Below are positions 1-6,966 of a DNA stretch of 10,000 nucleotides, one piece after another. The DNA comes from Flavobacterium sp. (GTDB lineage Bacteria; Bacteroidota; Bacteroidia; Flavobacteriales; Flavobacteriaceae): contig NZ_JAIWOF010000140.1 in NCBI RefSeq assembly GCF_020217025.1, positions 1 through 10,000 of the forward strand, written 5' to 3'. The notes beneath the pieces are model-generated. The model was not told the DNA's origin. It saw only the letters and a program-made list of their open reading frames with translations, and did not search any database. The first letter of the stretch is position 1; each line of letters opens with the position of its first letter. A program made the position numbers and the translations under genes.

Positions 1-506
1 TCAAAAATAGCTACCGCTTTTTGAATACTTGCTATGGTATTCATACCCGTACTTAAAATAACAGGTTTTCCAAAAGAAGCAATATGCTCCAACAAAGGAT
101 AATTATTACATTCTCCCGAACCAATTTTATAAGCTGGAATATCAAACTTTTTCAAACGCTCGGCTGCAGCTCGCGAGAAAGGAGTTGAAATGAAAATCAT
201 GCCTTTACTTTCCACATAATTTTTCAATTCTAATTCATCTTCTTCGTTTAAAGCACAACGTTCCATAATTTCGTAAATGGAAACATCAGCATTACCTGGA
301 ATAACTTTTTTAGCAGCACCACTCATTTCGTCAGCAACAATATGGGTTTGGTGTTTCACTACCTCAACTCCTGCTCTATGTGCAGCATCAACCATTTCTT
401 TAGCTACTTGCAAAGAACCTTCGTGATTAATGCCGATTTCAGCGATAACTAATGGTGGAAAATCGGGTCCTATTTTTCTTCCTGCTATTTCTATGTAGGG
501 ATTCAT
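1..506 (-). CDS. neuB: N-acetylneuraminate (sialic acid) synthase NeuB, 3' end outside the window
   Basis: Reading back from the ATG at 506-504 gives 168 codons without a stop, running off the window edge. This is roughly the first half of a family usually near 340-350 residues, the TIM-barrel part; the C-terminal antifreeze-like (SAF) domain would lie outside. NeuB condenses phosphoenolpyruvate with N-acetylmannosamine to give Neu5Ac in the cytoplasm. Diagnostic stretches are [11 protein letters not shown] (21-31), VVKHQTHIV (49-57), [19 protein letters not shown] (68-86), [12 protein letters not shown] (107-118), [11 protein letters not shown] (127-137) and LSTGMN (151-156). From memory these follow the Neisseria/Campylobacter Neu5Ac synthases, not the LegI or PseI branches. 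Residues matching the Neisseria active site are present: E23, K51, N72, T108, K127, S130, E132 and S152. The start is supported because the N-terminal length before [11 protein letters not shown] is close to that of the Neisseria enzyme. A Neu5Ac-like product is very likely; the exact nonulosonate made is inferred. Confidence 0.95.
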   Translation of the reverse strand, partial: MNPYIEIAGRKIGPDFPPLVIAEIGINHEGSLQVAKEMVDAAHRAGVEVVKHQTHIVADEMSGAAKKVIPGNADVSIYEIMERCALNEEDELELKNYVESKGMIFISTPFSRAAAERLKKFDIPAYKIGSGECNNYPLLEHIASFGKPVILSTGMNTIASIQKAVAIF

Positions 507-534
507 GTGTGTACTGTTTAGTGATTAATTTTTT

Positions 535-542
535 CAAATATA
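535..542 (-). promoter_or_regulatory. Candidate Bacteroidota -7 promoter element for neuB
   Basis: The minus strand reads TATATTTG, an exact match to the Bacteroidota -7 consensus TAnnTTTG, 28 bp upstream of the neuB ATG. Transcription would start a few bases downstream and leave a leader of about 20 to 25 nt. I see no good TTTG/TTG -33 element at the usual spacing; the bases there read roughly CTATTC. In an A+T-rich gap an 8-mer of this kind can also occur by chance. Confidence 0.4.
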
Positions 543-631
543 ATAAAGTTAGTGAAGTTGAATAGAACTAGCTTGTCTTGTTACATCAACATTAGTAATA
601 ATTGGCAATAAACAACATTCAGAACACCCCA

Positions 632-663
632 TCTCCAAGTCTCCAAGTCCCCCAATCTCCCCG
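632..663. repeat. C-rich 8-bp tandem repeat, four degenerate units
   Basis: Four consecutive 8-bp units on the plus strand: TCTCCAAG, TCTCCAAG, TCCCCCAA and TCTCCCCG. They lie between the acetyltransferase stop and neuB. The C-richness stands out sharply against the A+T-rich surroundings. On the transcribed (minus) strand the repeat and its flank hold G-runs of 4, 5, 2, 2 and 4, so a two-tier G-quadruplex in the RNA or non-template DNA is conceivable. It is noncoding as far as I can see. It may be one copy of a dispersed intergenic minisatellite; no function is assigned. Confidence 0.75.
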
Positions 664-682
664 TCATACTAGGATTATGGTT

Positions 683-1315
683 TTACTCATAAATACTAGG
701 TCTATTAGTAAAATCTTTAAAAAACAAAGGCTTTATTTGCTCTAATTCTGCTTCTGATTTATCCCACCATTGCAAAGCTTCTATTTCTTGAATAATGGCA
801 TCCGAAAAACGTTTCCTAACTTCTTTAGCAGGGACTCCTGCAACTATAGTATAGGGTGGAATATCTTTTGTAACAACACTTCCCGCAGCTATTATAGCTC
901 CATTACCAACTGTGACATTACCTACTATTATGACGCCATGACCAATCCAGACATCGTGACCAATAGCAATCACATTTTCTTGTTTCAGACTTTTAAGCTC
1001 CCCTTCAAATAAATTTTTATTGATATACGTGGTCATATAAGAAATCGGATGATTAGTCGCATGCAAAGCTACATCAACACCTAATTGGCAATATTTGCCT
1101 ATGGAAATTGTACCACCCAATAAATTCCTATAGCCAAGCGTAGTGGCATAACCAATTTTGATTTTACCTGAAAAATTACAACCATCGGGCACGGCATTCT
1201 TACCTTCAAAGGTTACATTTTGAATACCTCTTGAAAATCCAGACAGTGTTACCTTATCTTTTTTTTCAATGGCATTCAAAAAATAGTAGAGTATTTTTTT
1301 TATTAATGTATTCAT
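683..1315 (-). CDS. Left-handed beta-helix O-acetyltransferase (CatB/XAT type)
   Basis: A 210-residue protein of the hexapeptide-repeat acyltransferase superfamily, which moves acetyl from acetyl-CoA to a sugar hydroxyl. Imperfect hexapeptide turns of the form [IV]G-x4 run from about 50 to 150 (IKIGYA, ISIGKY, IAIGHD, VWIGHG, VTVGNG). They are interrupted by a loop with ATNHP at 86-90, where H89 occupies the catalytic histidine position of the xenobiotic acetyltransferase (XAT) group. The family-typical IVAGVPAKEVRKRF (157-170) and a WW pair (183-184) follow. The first 20 residues are basic and hydrophobic, with no cleavable signal, so it is probably cytoplasmic and may touch the membrane. 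It starts 5 bp after the upstream transferase stop, so it belongs to that operon. True XATs acetylate antibiotics, but this setting points to glycan O-acetylation. Being next to neuB makes a sialic acid residue one possible target; that is inference. Confidence 0.88.
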   Translation of the reverse strand: MNTLIKKILYYFLNAIEKKDKVTLSGFSRGIQNVTFEGKNAVPDGCNFSGKIKIGYATTLGYRNLLGGTISIGKYCQLGVDVALHATNHPISYMTTYINKNLFEGELKSLKQENVIAIGHDVWIGHGVIIVGNVTVGNGAIIAAGSVVTKDIPPYTIVAGVPAKEVRKRFSDAIIQEIEALQWWDKSEAELEQIKPLFFKDFTNRPSIYE

Positions 1316-1320
1316 CTAAT

Positions 1321-2328
1321 CTATATTGACTTTTTTATTTTATCAGTATAAAATAAATCAAATAATTTACTAATTACTTTTTGTTTTACCTCAAATATAA
1401 AAGGATAATACTTTTTTGCTTTAAATTTTAATTTTAAAACAATTATTCCTTTAGGCTGAGCATTTGCCTTGGCTTTATTTTCTTCTTGAACTTTCAACAT
1501 CCAATCTTCAACTGTATTACCCATGTGGTAAGCATAATTATGATAGGTTGATAATCTCAAACCTCCTGCAAAATCTATAGGTCCATCTGCATAATTATAA
1601 ACAGAATTTTGACCTATTAAGGTTAAGGAAGGTGCAGTAGGAACTGTTTTAAAAAATATTTCCCTATTAATACACAAAACTTGATGAGCACATCCTAAGA
1701 TAGCTTTCTGATTATTTGACTGAACCACGGGCCACATCGCATTCTCACTACAAGTAATATCCCAATTAAGACTTTTCAGATACAAATTGTAATCATTAGT
1801 ATTTTCAGGAATAGGCTCTAATTTGAAAGAAAGCTGTTTAAATATAATTTGCTGTTGGGTAGAAATATTAGCAATTCGAAACGAACTTTTAACGGCCATA
1901 GGAGAAATCGTTCCCAAATTTTTAAATGCATTAAAATTTCGTTCAACCTCTTGTTGCCAACCAAATTTAAATAATACATCAACATCGGAAAGAGTTATTA
2001 TTGGTTCTCTTGAAGCTCTAGCAGCTCCAATTATAGCATCCATTTTACCTATATTACAGTTGTGATGAATTACACTATCGATTTCTTTGTTAACAAATTT
2101 TTGATTTATGTATTCTACTACCTCTTTCTTAGATCCATTGTTAACTACTGTGATGGCACATTTATCATTAATTGTGGTAATAGCTGATTCTAAACACAAT
2201 TTAAAAACCTCAAAAATATTATCATAATATCCTTCCTTTTCTGGAACATATACTAATATAATTACACGATGTTGAAATTGTAAGTCTATTTTCTTTTCCT
2301 TTTTCTGAGGATTCATTCCTATTCTCAT
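1321..2328 (-). CDS. Divergent GT-A-fold glycosyltransferase (GT2-like)
   Basis: A 335-residue protein that I place in the GT-A (GT2-like) class. Strand RVIILVYVP (21-29) is followed by VVNNG (61-65) at the nucleotide-binding position, NIGKMDAIIGAAR (92-104) and the metal-binding DxD within SDVDVLF (D115, D117). The later part has DGPIDFAGGLR (248-258), then YHMGN (267-271) with a histidine that could complete the metal site, and EDWM (274-277). It would transfer a sugar from an NDP-sugar to a lipid-linked glycan at the inner membrane. It has no predicted membrane helix; the C-terminal 50 residues are lysine-rich and mixed with aromatics, as in peripheral membrane proteins. Its ATG overlaps the stop of the preceding GT4 gene by 4 bp (ATGA), which supports M1, although M5 is also possible. 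Donor and acceptor cannot be told. It is more divergent than the other transferases here. Confidence 0.78.
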   Translation of the reverse strand: MRIGMNPQKKEKKIDLQFQHRVIILVYVPEKEGYYDNIFEVFKLCLESAITTINDKCAITVVNNGSKKEVVEYINQKFVNKEIDSVIHHNCNIGKMDAIIGAARASREPIITLSDVDVLFKFGWQQEVERNFNAFKNLGTISPMAVKSSFRIANISTQQQIIFKQLSFKLEPIPENTNDYNLYLKSLNWDITCSENAMWPVVQSNNQKAILGCAHQVLCINREIFFKTVPTAPSLTLIGQNSVYNYADGPIDFAGGLRLSTYHNYAYHMGNTVEDWMLKVQEENKAKANAQPKGIIVLKLKFKAKKYYPFIFEVKQKVISKLFDLFYTDKIKKSI

Positions 2329-3467
2329 AAGTCCTTTGCTATTTGTTGGTATAAAGCTACTATTTTTTGGTGATTAACCGCATAATCCAATCGTTCTTTT
2401 GCGATGTTTTGATTAATTTCAAATGCATTTTGCAATAATTTTGAAGAATCGATTGCTTTTAAAATTAATTTTGAAATTGCATCAATATCGTTAGGATCTT
2501 CAATTAAAAAACCATTTTCACCCTCTGTTATAATTTCGGCGGTTACATTTCCTGGATTCGATTGAATGGGAAAAGCACCCATAATAATGGCTTCCAATAA
2601 AGTATTAGGAATACCGTCGGAAGTACTATTACCAACATAAATTAAAGACTTACCCATTAGTTCTAATATTTCATTATGCTCCAAATCATGCCTACCAAAA
2701 TATTTAAATGGCAATTTATTCTTTTCAATATAGTTTGTGACTTCTAAATGTGCTCCAAAAACAATTACATCATAATTATGAATTAAAGTCAATACTTTTT
2801 CAAATGCCTTAATTATTTGCAATCCCCTTCCAACATGGTGTTGATAACCTTTAACTAAGATTATTCGTCTATTTTCTATTGGGAGTAGGTGCTTTTGATT
2901 TTCTTTTAACATAAAACCGCCACCACCTGGAATTACGCCCGAAAATTCTCCTTTAAAACCATATTTTATTGCCAAATTATAGTCTCGTAAACAATCCGTA
3001 TGCAAATAATCAATCCTATTTAAAACTTTTTTAATTTTTTTTATATGAGTCTCTGAATTTTCATATTTATAAAAATCGCTTCCCCAGCAAGAATACAACC
3101 ATTTTAGATGTGGAAATTTCAACATCGTTTTCAAAATAGCATAACTCCCGGTATGCATCTCAAAACTATGCACTAAATCAGGTTTAACTTCTTTTATTAG
3201 CTGTTCTAACTTCTCATTAGCAGTAACTTCTAAATTGGATTGTATTTTTTCATACAAATTGGGATACTGTTTTCTTAAATAATGTTCTCCTTTAAAATGA
3301 GGGATTTTTCTATATTTCCAATTTGTTATTTGTTTAATATAACTTTTTTGTAGTAATTCTTCATTTCCTAAAACATTAAACCAATATATATCATGACCCG
3401 CTTCTTTTAGATTTTCAATCCAACGAACTGTATGTAAGGCAGGTATCGAAACAAATAGAATCTTCAT
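2325..3467 (-). CDS. GT4-family glycosyltransferase (GT-B fold)
   Basis: A 380-residue protein with the two-domain GT-B layout. The N-terminal acceptor domain begins MKILFVSIPALHTVRW. It contains DLVHSFEMH (97-105) and a WGSDFY segment (128-133). The linker carries VIPGGGGF (178-185). The donor domain has ILVKGYQHHVGRGL (203-216), VIVFGAH (234-240) and YFGRHD (256-261). The nucleotide-sugar motif is SDGIPNTLLEAIIMGAFPI (283-301), followed by ENGFLIEDPND (317-327). The usual E-x7-E appears as D284-x7-E292, a conservative change seen in parts of the family. The enzyme would act at the inner face of the inner membrane as a retaining transferase. The ATG directly follows the previous gene's TAA (0-bp gap), and the 3' end overlaps the next ATG by 4 bp, so it is well embedded in the operon. 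The sugar transferred is unknown. Confidence 0.9.
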   Translation of the reverse strand: MKILFVSIPALHTVRWIENLKEAGHDIYWFNVLGNEELLQKSYIKQITNWKYRKIPHFKGEHYLRKQYPNLYEKIQSNLEVTANEKLEQLIKEVKPDLVHSFEMHTGSYAILKTMLKFPHLKWLYSCWGSDFYKYENSETHIKKIKKVLNRIDYLHTDCLRDYNLAIKYGFKGEFSGVIPGGGGFMLKENQKHLLPIENRRIILVKGYQHHVGRGLQIIKAFEKVLTLIHNYDVIVFGAHLEVTNYIEKNKLPFKYFGRHDLEHNEILELMGKSLIYVGNSTSDGIPNTLLEAIIMGAFPIQSNPGNVTAEIITEGENGFLIEDPNDIDAISKLILKAIDSSKLLQNAFEINQNIAKERLDYAVNHQKIVALYQQIAKDL

Positions 3468-4637
3468 TTAACAAGTAGAATTAATTATGGAATGTAAAGA
3501 ATCTATATAATTTTCTATACTGAACTTTTTAATTTTATCGGCATTAGCTTCACCTTCTTTTATTCTTTGATTATCATTATCAATTAAATGCTGTAATTTA
3601 TCGCTCAAAATAGTTTTATCATTTGGTATTAAAAATTCCGAGGGTTGTAGTAATCCAACACAACCCGCATGATGAGAAGCGATTACAGGCAAACCATACA
3701 ACATGTATTCCATAACCACATTTGGAGTTCCTTCTATCTCTGACACTAGTACACCAACATCCAAACAATTCAAAACTTCTTGAACCGATTCGCCAGATAA
3801 AAAACTAACTTTTTCAAAACAATTTAAAGACTTAGAAAGAGCAACAATAGCATTATATTTTTCTAACGTTTCTTCGCTATTGTCTTTATTTCCTAAAAAC
3901 ACTAAATGAATCTTTTTATCGGTTTTAATTTCACTAAACGACTGTAAAAGTAATTCTTGAAATTTTTCAGTTCTGTAATGTGCTATCATTCCAATTACAA
4001 TAGAATCTGCAGGTATAGCAAACTTATTTTTTAATGAAACAGTATCTAAAACTATTTTTTTAATAGACACATATTGCGGTAAAACAAATAATTTTTTCTC
4101 AGGAATTTTATAGTAATTTTGAAAAACTTCTAAACCATTTTGTGCATTTGCTATAACAAAAGGTACTTTTTGTACAGCTTTTTTTTCCAACAAATCATAA
4201 GTATAATTATCTAAACCTAATTGATGCCAAAAGGTAACTTTAGCACCAACACTTTGATATATCAATGAAGCTATTTTTGAAGGGGTGTTTAAAAACGGAA
4301 TTATAATATCGGGATGAAATTTCGATACTTCCCTTTTTATTTTATTCAAATATTTTAAAGCTCGAAATGTTCGTTTCAGATTTAAAATAGAAAACTCTTT
4401 TCTTACAGTAAGTGATGGTGTTCCAAAATAATGAATAACATTAATTCCACATGCTAAAGCAAATTCATGAAACTCTTTTGTTGGCTGATTGGAATGTGTA
4501 GCAACTAAATGAACTTTGCAATTATATTTTTTTATTAAAAAATCAGCTAAACCTAAAGCTTGTCTTTCAGCTCCGCCCAACATAGCAACTTTAATCATCA
4601 AAACTACCGTTTTATTTTGAAAGCTAAAATCTGCCAT
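3468..4637 (-). CDS. GT4-family glycosyltransferase, start assigned at 4637
   Basis: A 389-residue GT-B transferase. The glycine-rich donor/acceptor loop LGGAERQ lies at 20-26. VIANAQNG (161-168) and LPQYVSI (186-192) mark the interdomain region. The donor domain holds VIGMIAHYRTEKFQ (214-227), LVFLGNK (245-251) and the E-x7-E motif with E302 and E310 in EGTPNVVMEYMLYGLPVIAS. I chose the ATG at 4637-4635 because it leaves exactly 1 bp after the stop of the upstream gene (4639-4641), and the first beta-strand (KTVVLMIKV) then starts near residue 9. The frame stays open to an ATG at 4715, but that start adds 26 residues, overlaps the upstream coding sequence by 77 bp and adds nothing family-like. 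It probably transfers a hexose or HexNAc in a retaining reaction; substrates are not readable. Confidence 0.9.
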   Translation of the reverse strand: MADFSFQNKTVVLMIKVAMLGGAERQALGLADFLIKKYNCKVHLVATHSNQPTKEFHEFALACGINVIHYFGTPSLTVRKEFSILNLKRTFRALKYLNKIKREVSKFHPDIIIPFLNTPSKIASLIYQSVGAKVTFWHQLGLDNYTYDLLEKKAVQKVPFVIANAQNGLEVFQNYYKIPEKKLFVLPQYVSIKKIVLDTVSLKNKFAIPADSIVIGMIAHYRTEKFQELLLQSFSEIKTDKKIHLVFLGNKDNSEETLEKYNAIVALSKSLNCFEKVSFLSGESVQEVLNCLDVGVLVSEIEGTPNVVMEYMLYGLPVIASHHAGCVGLLQPSEFLIPNDKTILSDKLQHLIDNDNQRIKEGEANADKIKKFSIENYIDSLHSIINSTC

Positions 4638-4638
4638 G

Positions 4639-5634
4639 TTACTGATATAGTTTTTTAATGATTCTGGAAACGCCACTTCCTTTAATACTAGCGAAAGGCA
4701 ACAAAACACGATCAACCAAAATAAATTTAAAAAAAGTGGTAGTATCTAAAAAAGAATGTGCCGCCAACAAATGTACTATTTTCTTATTATCATCCTGAAA
4801 AACGCGACTATTTTCTAAAATAATGAAACGAAAAATTTTTTTGTAGGATTGAACAAAATAGGATTTTATATCCTTATTTTGAAATCGACTTTCCTTGTTC
4901 TTCTGTATTAAAGCAACCAAACTGAGCAACAAATGAGCAAAACAGTTGACCATTTTGGTTTTTACTTCAATAGAATTGTACTTCTCTTTGTAATTGGCAT
5001 CGTTTCGATAATAACAATCAATCGCAGGATATATTTTAAAATCAGAGGCTTGTACAATGGCTTTGATGGCTACCTCTAAATCTTCAAAAACCACTAATTC
5101 CGAATTAAAACCAATAGTTTTAAAAAAATCGGTTTTGTAAATAGGTGCTGTAATTGGCCACTGACCGTGCAATTGAATAAAGGAATCTAACACACGATTT
5201 TTATCTTGCTCTGCAATAATTTCTTTCTTAGAAAAATCAGGTGCGTCTAGAAAACGGTCCATTTGAAAAACTAAAAAGTCACATTCTGGATATTGTTGAA
5301 ATTGCGCGAGTCGATTTTCCAAACAAGTGGTTGCTAATAAATCATCGGCATCTAAAAAAATAAGATACTCTCCTTTAGCTTTCGTTACGCCGTAATTTCG
5401 TGCTGAAGAAGGTCCTTTTGGTAAATCTTCTGGTCGTTTATATAGTTGAAAACGATTGTCTTTTTCACGATAGTTTTCTGAAATAGTTTCGGTTAAGTCG
5501 ATAGAACCATCATCTACTAAAATGCATTCCCAATTAGTATAGGTTTGCGAAAGCACGCTATCTAAAGTGGCTTTTATATGCTTACTGCTGTTAAAGGTGG
5601 GAATAATTATGGAAATTAGATTAACGACCATCAT
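4639..5634 (-). CDS. GT2-family glycosyltransferase
   Basis: A 331-residue protein with a standard GT2 catalytic domain at the N-terminus: ISIIIPTFN (7-15), LVDDGS (39-44), SSARNYG (76-82) and LDADDLL (94-100), whose DxD (D95, D97) binds the metal and nucleotide-sugar. FEDLEV (183-188) supplies the ED pair expected near the catalytic base. The C-terminal third is rich in Phe, Ile, Lys and Arg and probably lies on the membrane surface; no clear transmembrane helix is seen. It would be an inverting transferase in assembly of the lipid-linked unit. The first ATG (5634) overlaps the stop of the ATPase gene by 4 bp; a second ATG follows at once (5631), so either could be used. The overlap implies translational coupling to the ATPase, which is unexpected for a polysaccharide enzyme. 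Confidence 0.92.
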   Translation of the reverse strand: MMVVNLISIIIPTFNSSKHIKATLDSVLSQTYTNWECILVDDGSIDLTETISENYREKDNRFQLYKRPEDLPKGPSSARNYGVTKAKGEYLIFLDADDLLATTCLENRLAQFQQYPECDFLVFQMDRFLDAPDFSKKEIIAEQDKNRVLDSFIQLHGQWPITAPIYKTDFFKTIGFNSELVVFEDLEVAIKAIVQASDFKIYPAIDCYYRNDANYKEKYNSIEVKTKMVNCFAHLLLSLVALIQKNKESRFQNKDIKSYFVQSYKKIFRFIILENSRVFQDDNKKIVHLLAAHSFLDTTTFFKFILVDRVLLPFASIKGSGVSRIIKKLYQ

Positions 5635-6848
5635 TCAAATTTTTTAAGTAAAAAACTACGTAAATCAATTGTAGTAATTCCATTATAACTTGCTCCTTTA
5701 AAAACATCTAAGGTAACCACCATTTTAGGATAATGATCCGTTATTTGCATCAAATTACCAAATTCACGTTCCATCGTTTTTTCATCTTGTAGCGACAAAG
5801 CTACCTGAATATACATTTTCTCTCCATTTTTGGTGGCAATAAAATCGATTTCTTTGTCTCCTAAAACACCTATTGTAACATCATAACCCAAAAACACCAA
5901 ATGATTATAAACTACATTTTCGATAATTTTACCTCGATCTTCTAATCGATAACCCCAAATACCATTACGAATACCCAAATTTTCAAAATAATACTTATCT
6001 CCAATTTCAAAGATTCGTTTCCCTACAATATCATAACGCGCTACTTTGTGAATTAAAAAAGCATTAACCAAATGATGCACATAAACTTGCACCTGATTGG
6101 GAGCCATATTAATTCGTAGTGATTTTAAAAAATCGCTAATTTTTTTAGCCGAAAAAAGACTACCGGTATGCGCCGCTAAAAACTGCACCAATTGCTCTAA
6201 AAATACAACATTTCGAATAGCGTATCGATTAATAATATCGCGATAAACAATGGTGCTGTAAATATTTTTTAAATATTCAAAAACAATATGATCTTCTAAT
6301 GGTAGGTGTTTTAAATAAGGTAAACCACCATATTTAAGATACAACGTTAAACTAGAATCACTGTCTTCTAAAGTATGAAATTGCAAAAATTCAGTATAAG
6401 ACAAACTATATACCGTAATTTCAATAAAACGACCACTCAAATGCCCTGCAATATCCCCCGACAACAAATTGGCATTACTACCTGTACAATACAAATCTAA
6501 ATTTTCATATAAAACTAAGGAGCGAAGAGCCGATTGAAAATCAATTATATCTTGAATTTCATCAATAAAGACAAAGGTTCGACCCGTTTTTCCTTGATTC
6601 TTAAGAACATAATCATGAAGTTCCTGCGCCGTTTGTAATGCTGAAAATTGTAAATCCTCTTTGTTAATGTAAAGAATCGTACTTTTAGGATATTGGTTTT
6701 TTACCAAATCCATAATTTGAAACAACAAATAACTTTTACCCACACGTCGTTGCCCAGTAAATACTTTTATGATATTTTTACCAATAAACGGACGCACCCT
6801 ATCTAAATAATTGTTTCGAGATTCTATTTGTGAAGGTATAAAAGTCAT
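5631..6848 (-). CDS. AAA_14/DUF4143-type ATPase
   Basis: A 405-residue protein of the AAA_14 plus DUF4143 family, common in bacterial genomes and without an assigned cellular role. Walker A is GQRRVGKS (32-39, K38). Walker B is TFVFIDEIQ (91-99, D96 and E97). A sensor-like CTGSNANLL (121-129) and a possible arginine finger in LSGRF (137-141) follow. Residues about 195-265 look like a helical/winged-helix region. The C-terminal DUF4143 part has EIDFIATKNG (333-342) then MYIQVALSL (345-353), which resembles the core of PD-(D/E)xK nuclease folds but has Ala where an active enzyme usually has Lys, so nuclease activity is doubtful. No membrane helix or signal. It follows a 118-bp gap with a candidate promoter, and its stop overlaps the next GT gene by 4 bp. 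Length is normal and the frame intact. A link to glycan synthesis is not implied by the family; it may be an accessory passenger. Confidence 0.9.
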   Translation of the reverse strand: MTFIPSQIESRNNYLDRVRPFIGKNIIKVFTGQRRVGKSYLLFQIMDLVKNQYPKSTILYINKEDLQFSALQTAQELHDYVLKNQGKTGRTFVFIDEIQDIIDFQSALRSLVLYENLDLYCTGSNANLLSGDIAGHLSGRFIEITVYSLSYTEFLQFHTLEDSDSSLTLYLKYGGLPYLKHLPLEDHIVFEYLKNIYSTIVYRDIINRYAIRNVVFLEQLVQFLAAHTGSLFSAKKISDFLKSLRINMAPNQVQVYVHHLVNAFLIHKVARYDIVGKRIFEIGDKYYFENLGIRNGIWGYRLEDRGKIIENVVYNHLVFLGYDVTIGVLGDKEIDFIATKNGEKMYIQVALSLQDEKTMEREFGNLMQITDHYPKMVVTLDVFKGASYNGITTIDLRSFLLKKFE

Positions 6849-6876
6849 TTATTATAATTACATTTAAAACACAAAG

Positions 6877-6884
6877 CAAATATA
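6877..6884 (-). promoter_or_regulatory. Candidate Bacteroidota -7 promoter element for the ATPase-led operon segment
   Basis: The minus strand reads TATATTTG, matching TAnnTTTG and identical to the element before neuB, 28 bp upstream of the ATPase ATG. It would give a leader of about 20 to 25 nt. No strong -33 TTTG is visible at the expected distance; the region there is nearly all A/T. The same distance from the start codon at both sites makes the pair more persuasive than either alone. Confidence 0.45.
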
Positions 6885-6903
6885 CAAATTATTATAAATA
6901 TAC

Positions 6904-6937
6904 TTATAACTTTTATTTAAAAATAACATTGTTATAA
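6904..6937. repeat. A+T-rich inverted repeats upstream of the ATPase promoter
   Basis: TTATAAC (6904-6910) and GTTATAA (6931-6937) are exact reverse complements 20 bp apart. A nested near-palindrome ATAACATTGTTAT (6923-6935) overlaps the second arm. On the minus strand the nested palindrome is followed by TTTT, so it could be a weak terminator for the upstream GT2 gene, or an operator for the promoter just downstream. With so little G/C in the stem, neither role is secure. The rest of the 6849-6966 gap shows no gene. Confidence 0.35.
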
Positions 6938-6966
6938 ACATAAATAGAACGACAGACATGGTTGTG

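Noticed and set aside
1..506. PseI or LegI (pseudaminic/legionaminic acid synthase) instead of NeuB
   Set aside because: The [21 protein letters not shown] and SGECNNYP stretches fit the Neu5Ac synthase branch as I recall it; the other branches differ at these places. Exact product still needs biochemistry.
666..700. Direct repeat ATACTAGG (666-673 and 693-700) spanning the acetyltransferase stop
   Set aside because: Only 8 bp, one copy is coding, and there is no flanking inverted repeat or transposase remnant, so it is not good evidence for a mobile element or attachment site.
770..1012. Plus-strand open frame of about 80 codons
   Set aside because: It lies wholly inside the acetyltransferase gene on the other strand, whose protein has clear family motifs; the plus-strand product is rich in Asn, Ser, Tyr and Phe with no domain sense.
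1823..2065. Plus-strand open frame of about 80 codons
   Set aside because: Antisense to the divergent GT-A transferase; no recognisable motif and no promoter or spacing that supports it.
5631..6848. The ATPase as part of a defence or toxin-antitoxin system
   Set aside because: No partner toxin, nuclease with complete catalytic residues, or defence gene is adjacent; neighbours are ordinary glycosyltransferases.
6849..6966. Insertion-sequence scar around the ATPase
   Set aside because: The gap has short inverted repeats but no transposase fragment, and the other side of the ATPase is a 4-bp overlap with the next gene, with no matching repeat.
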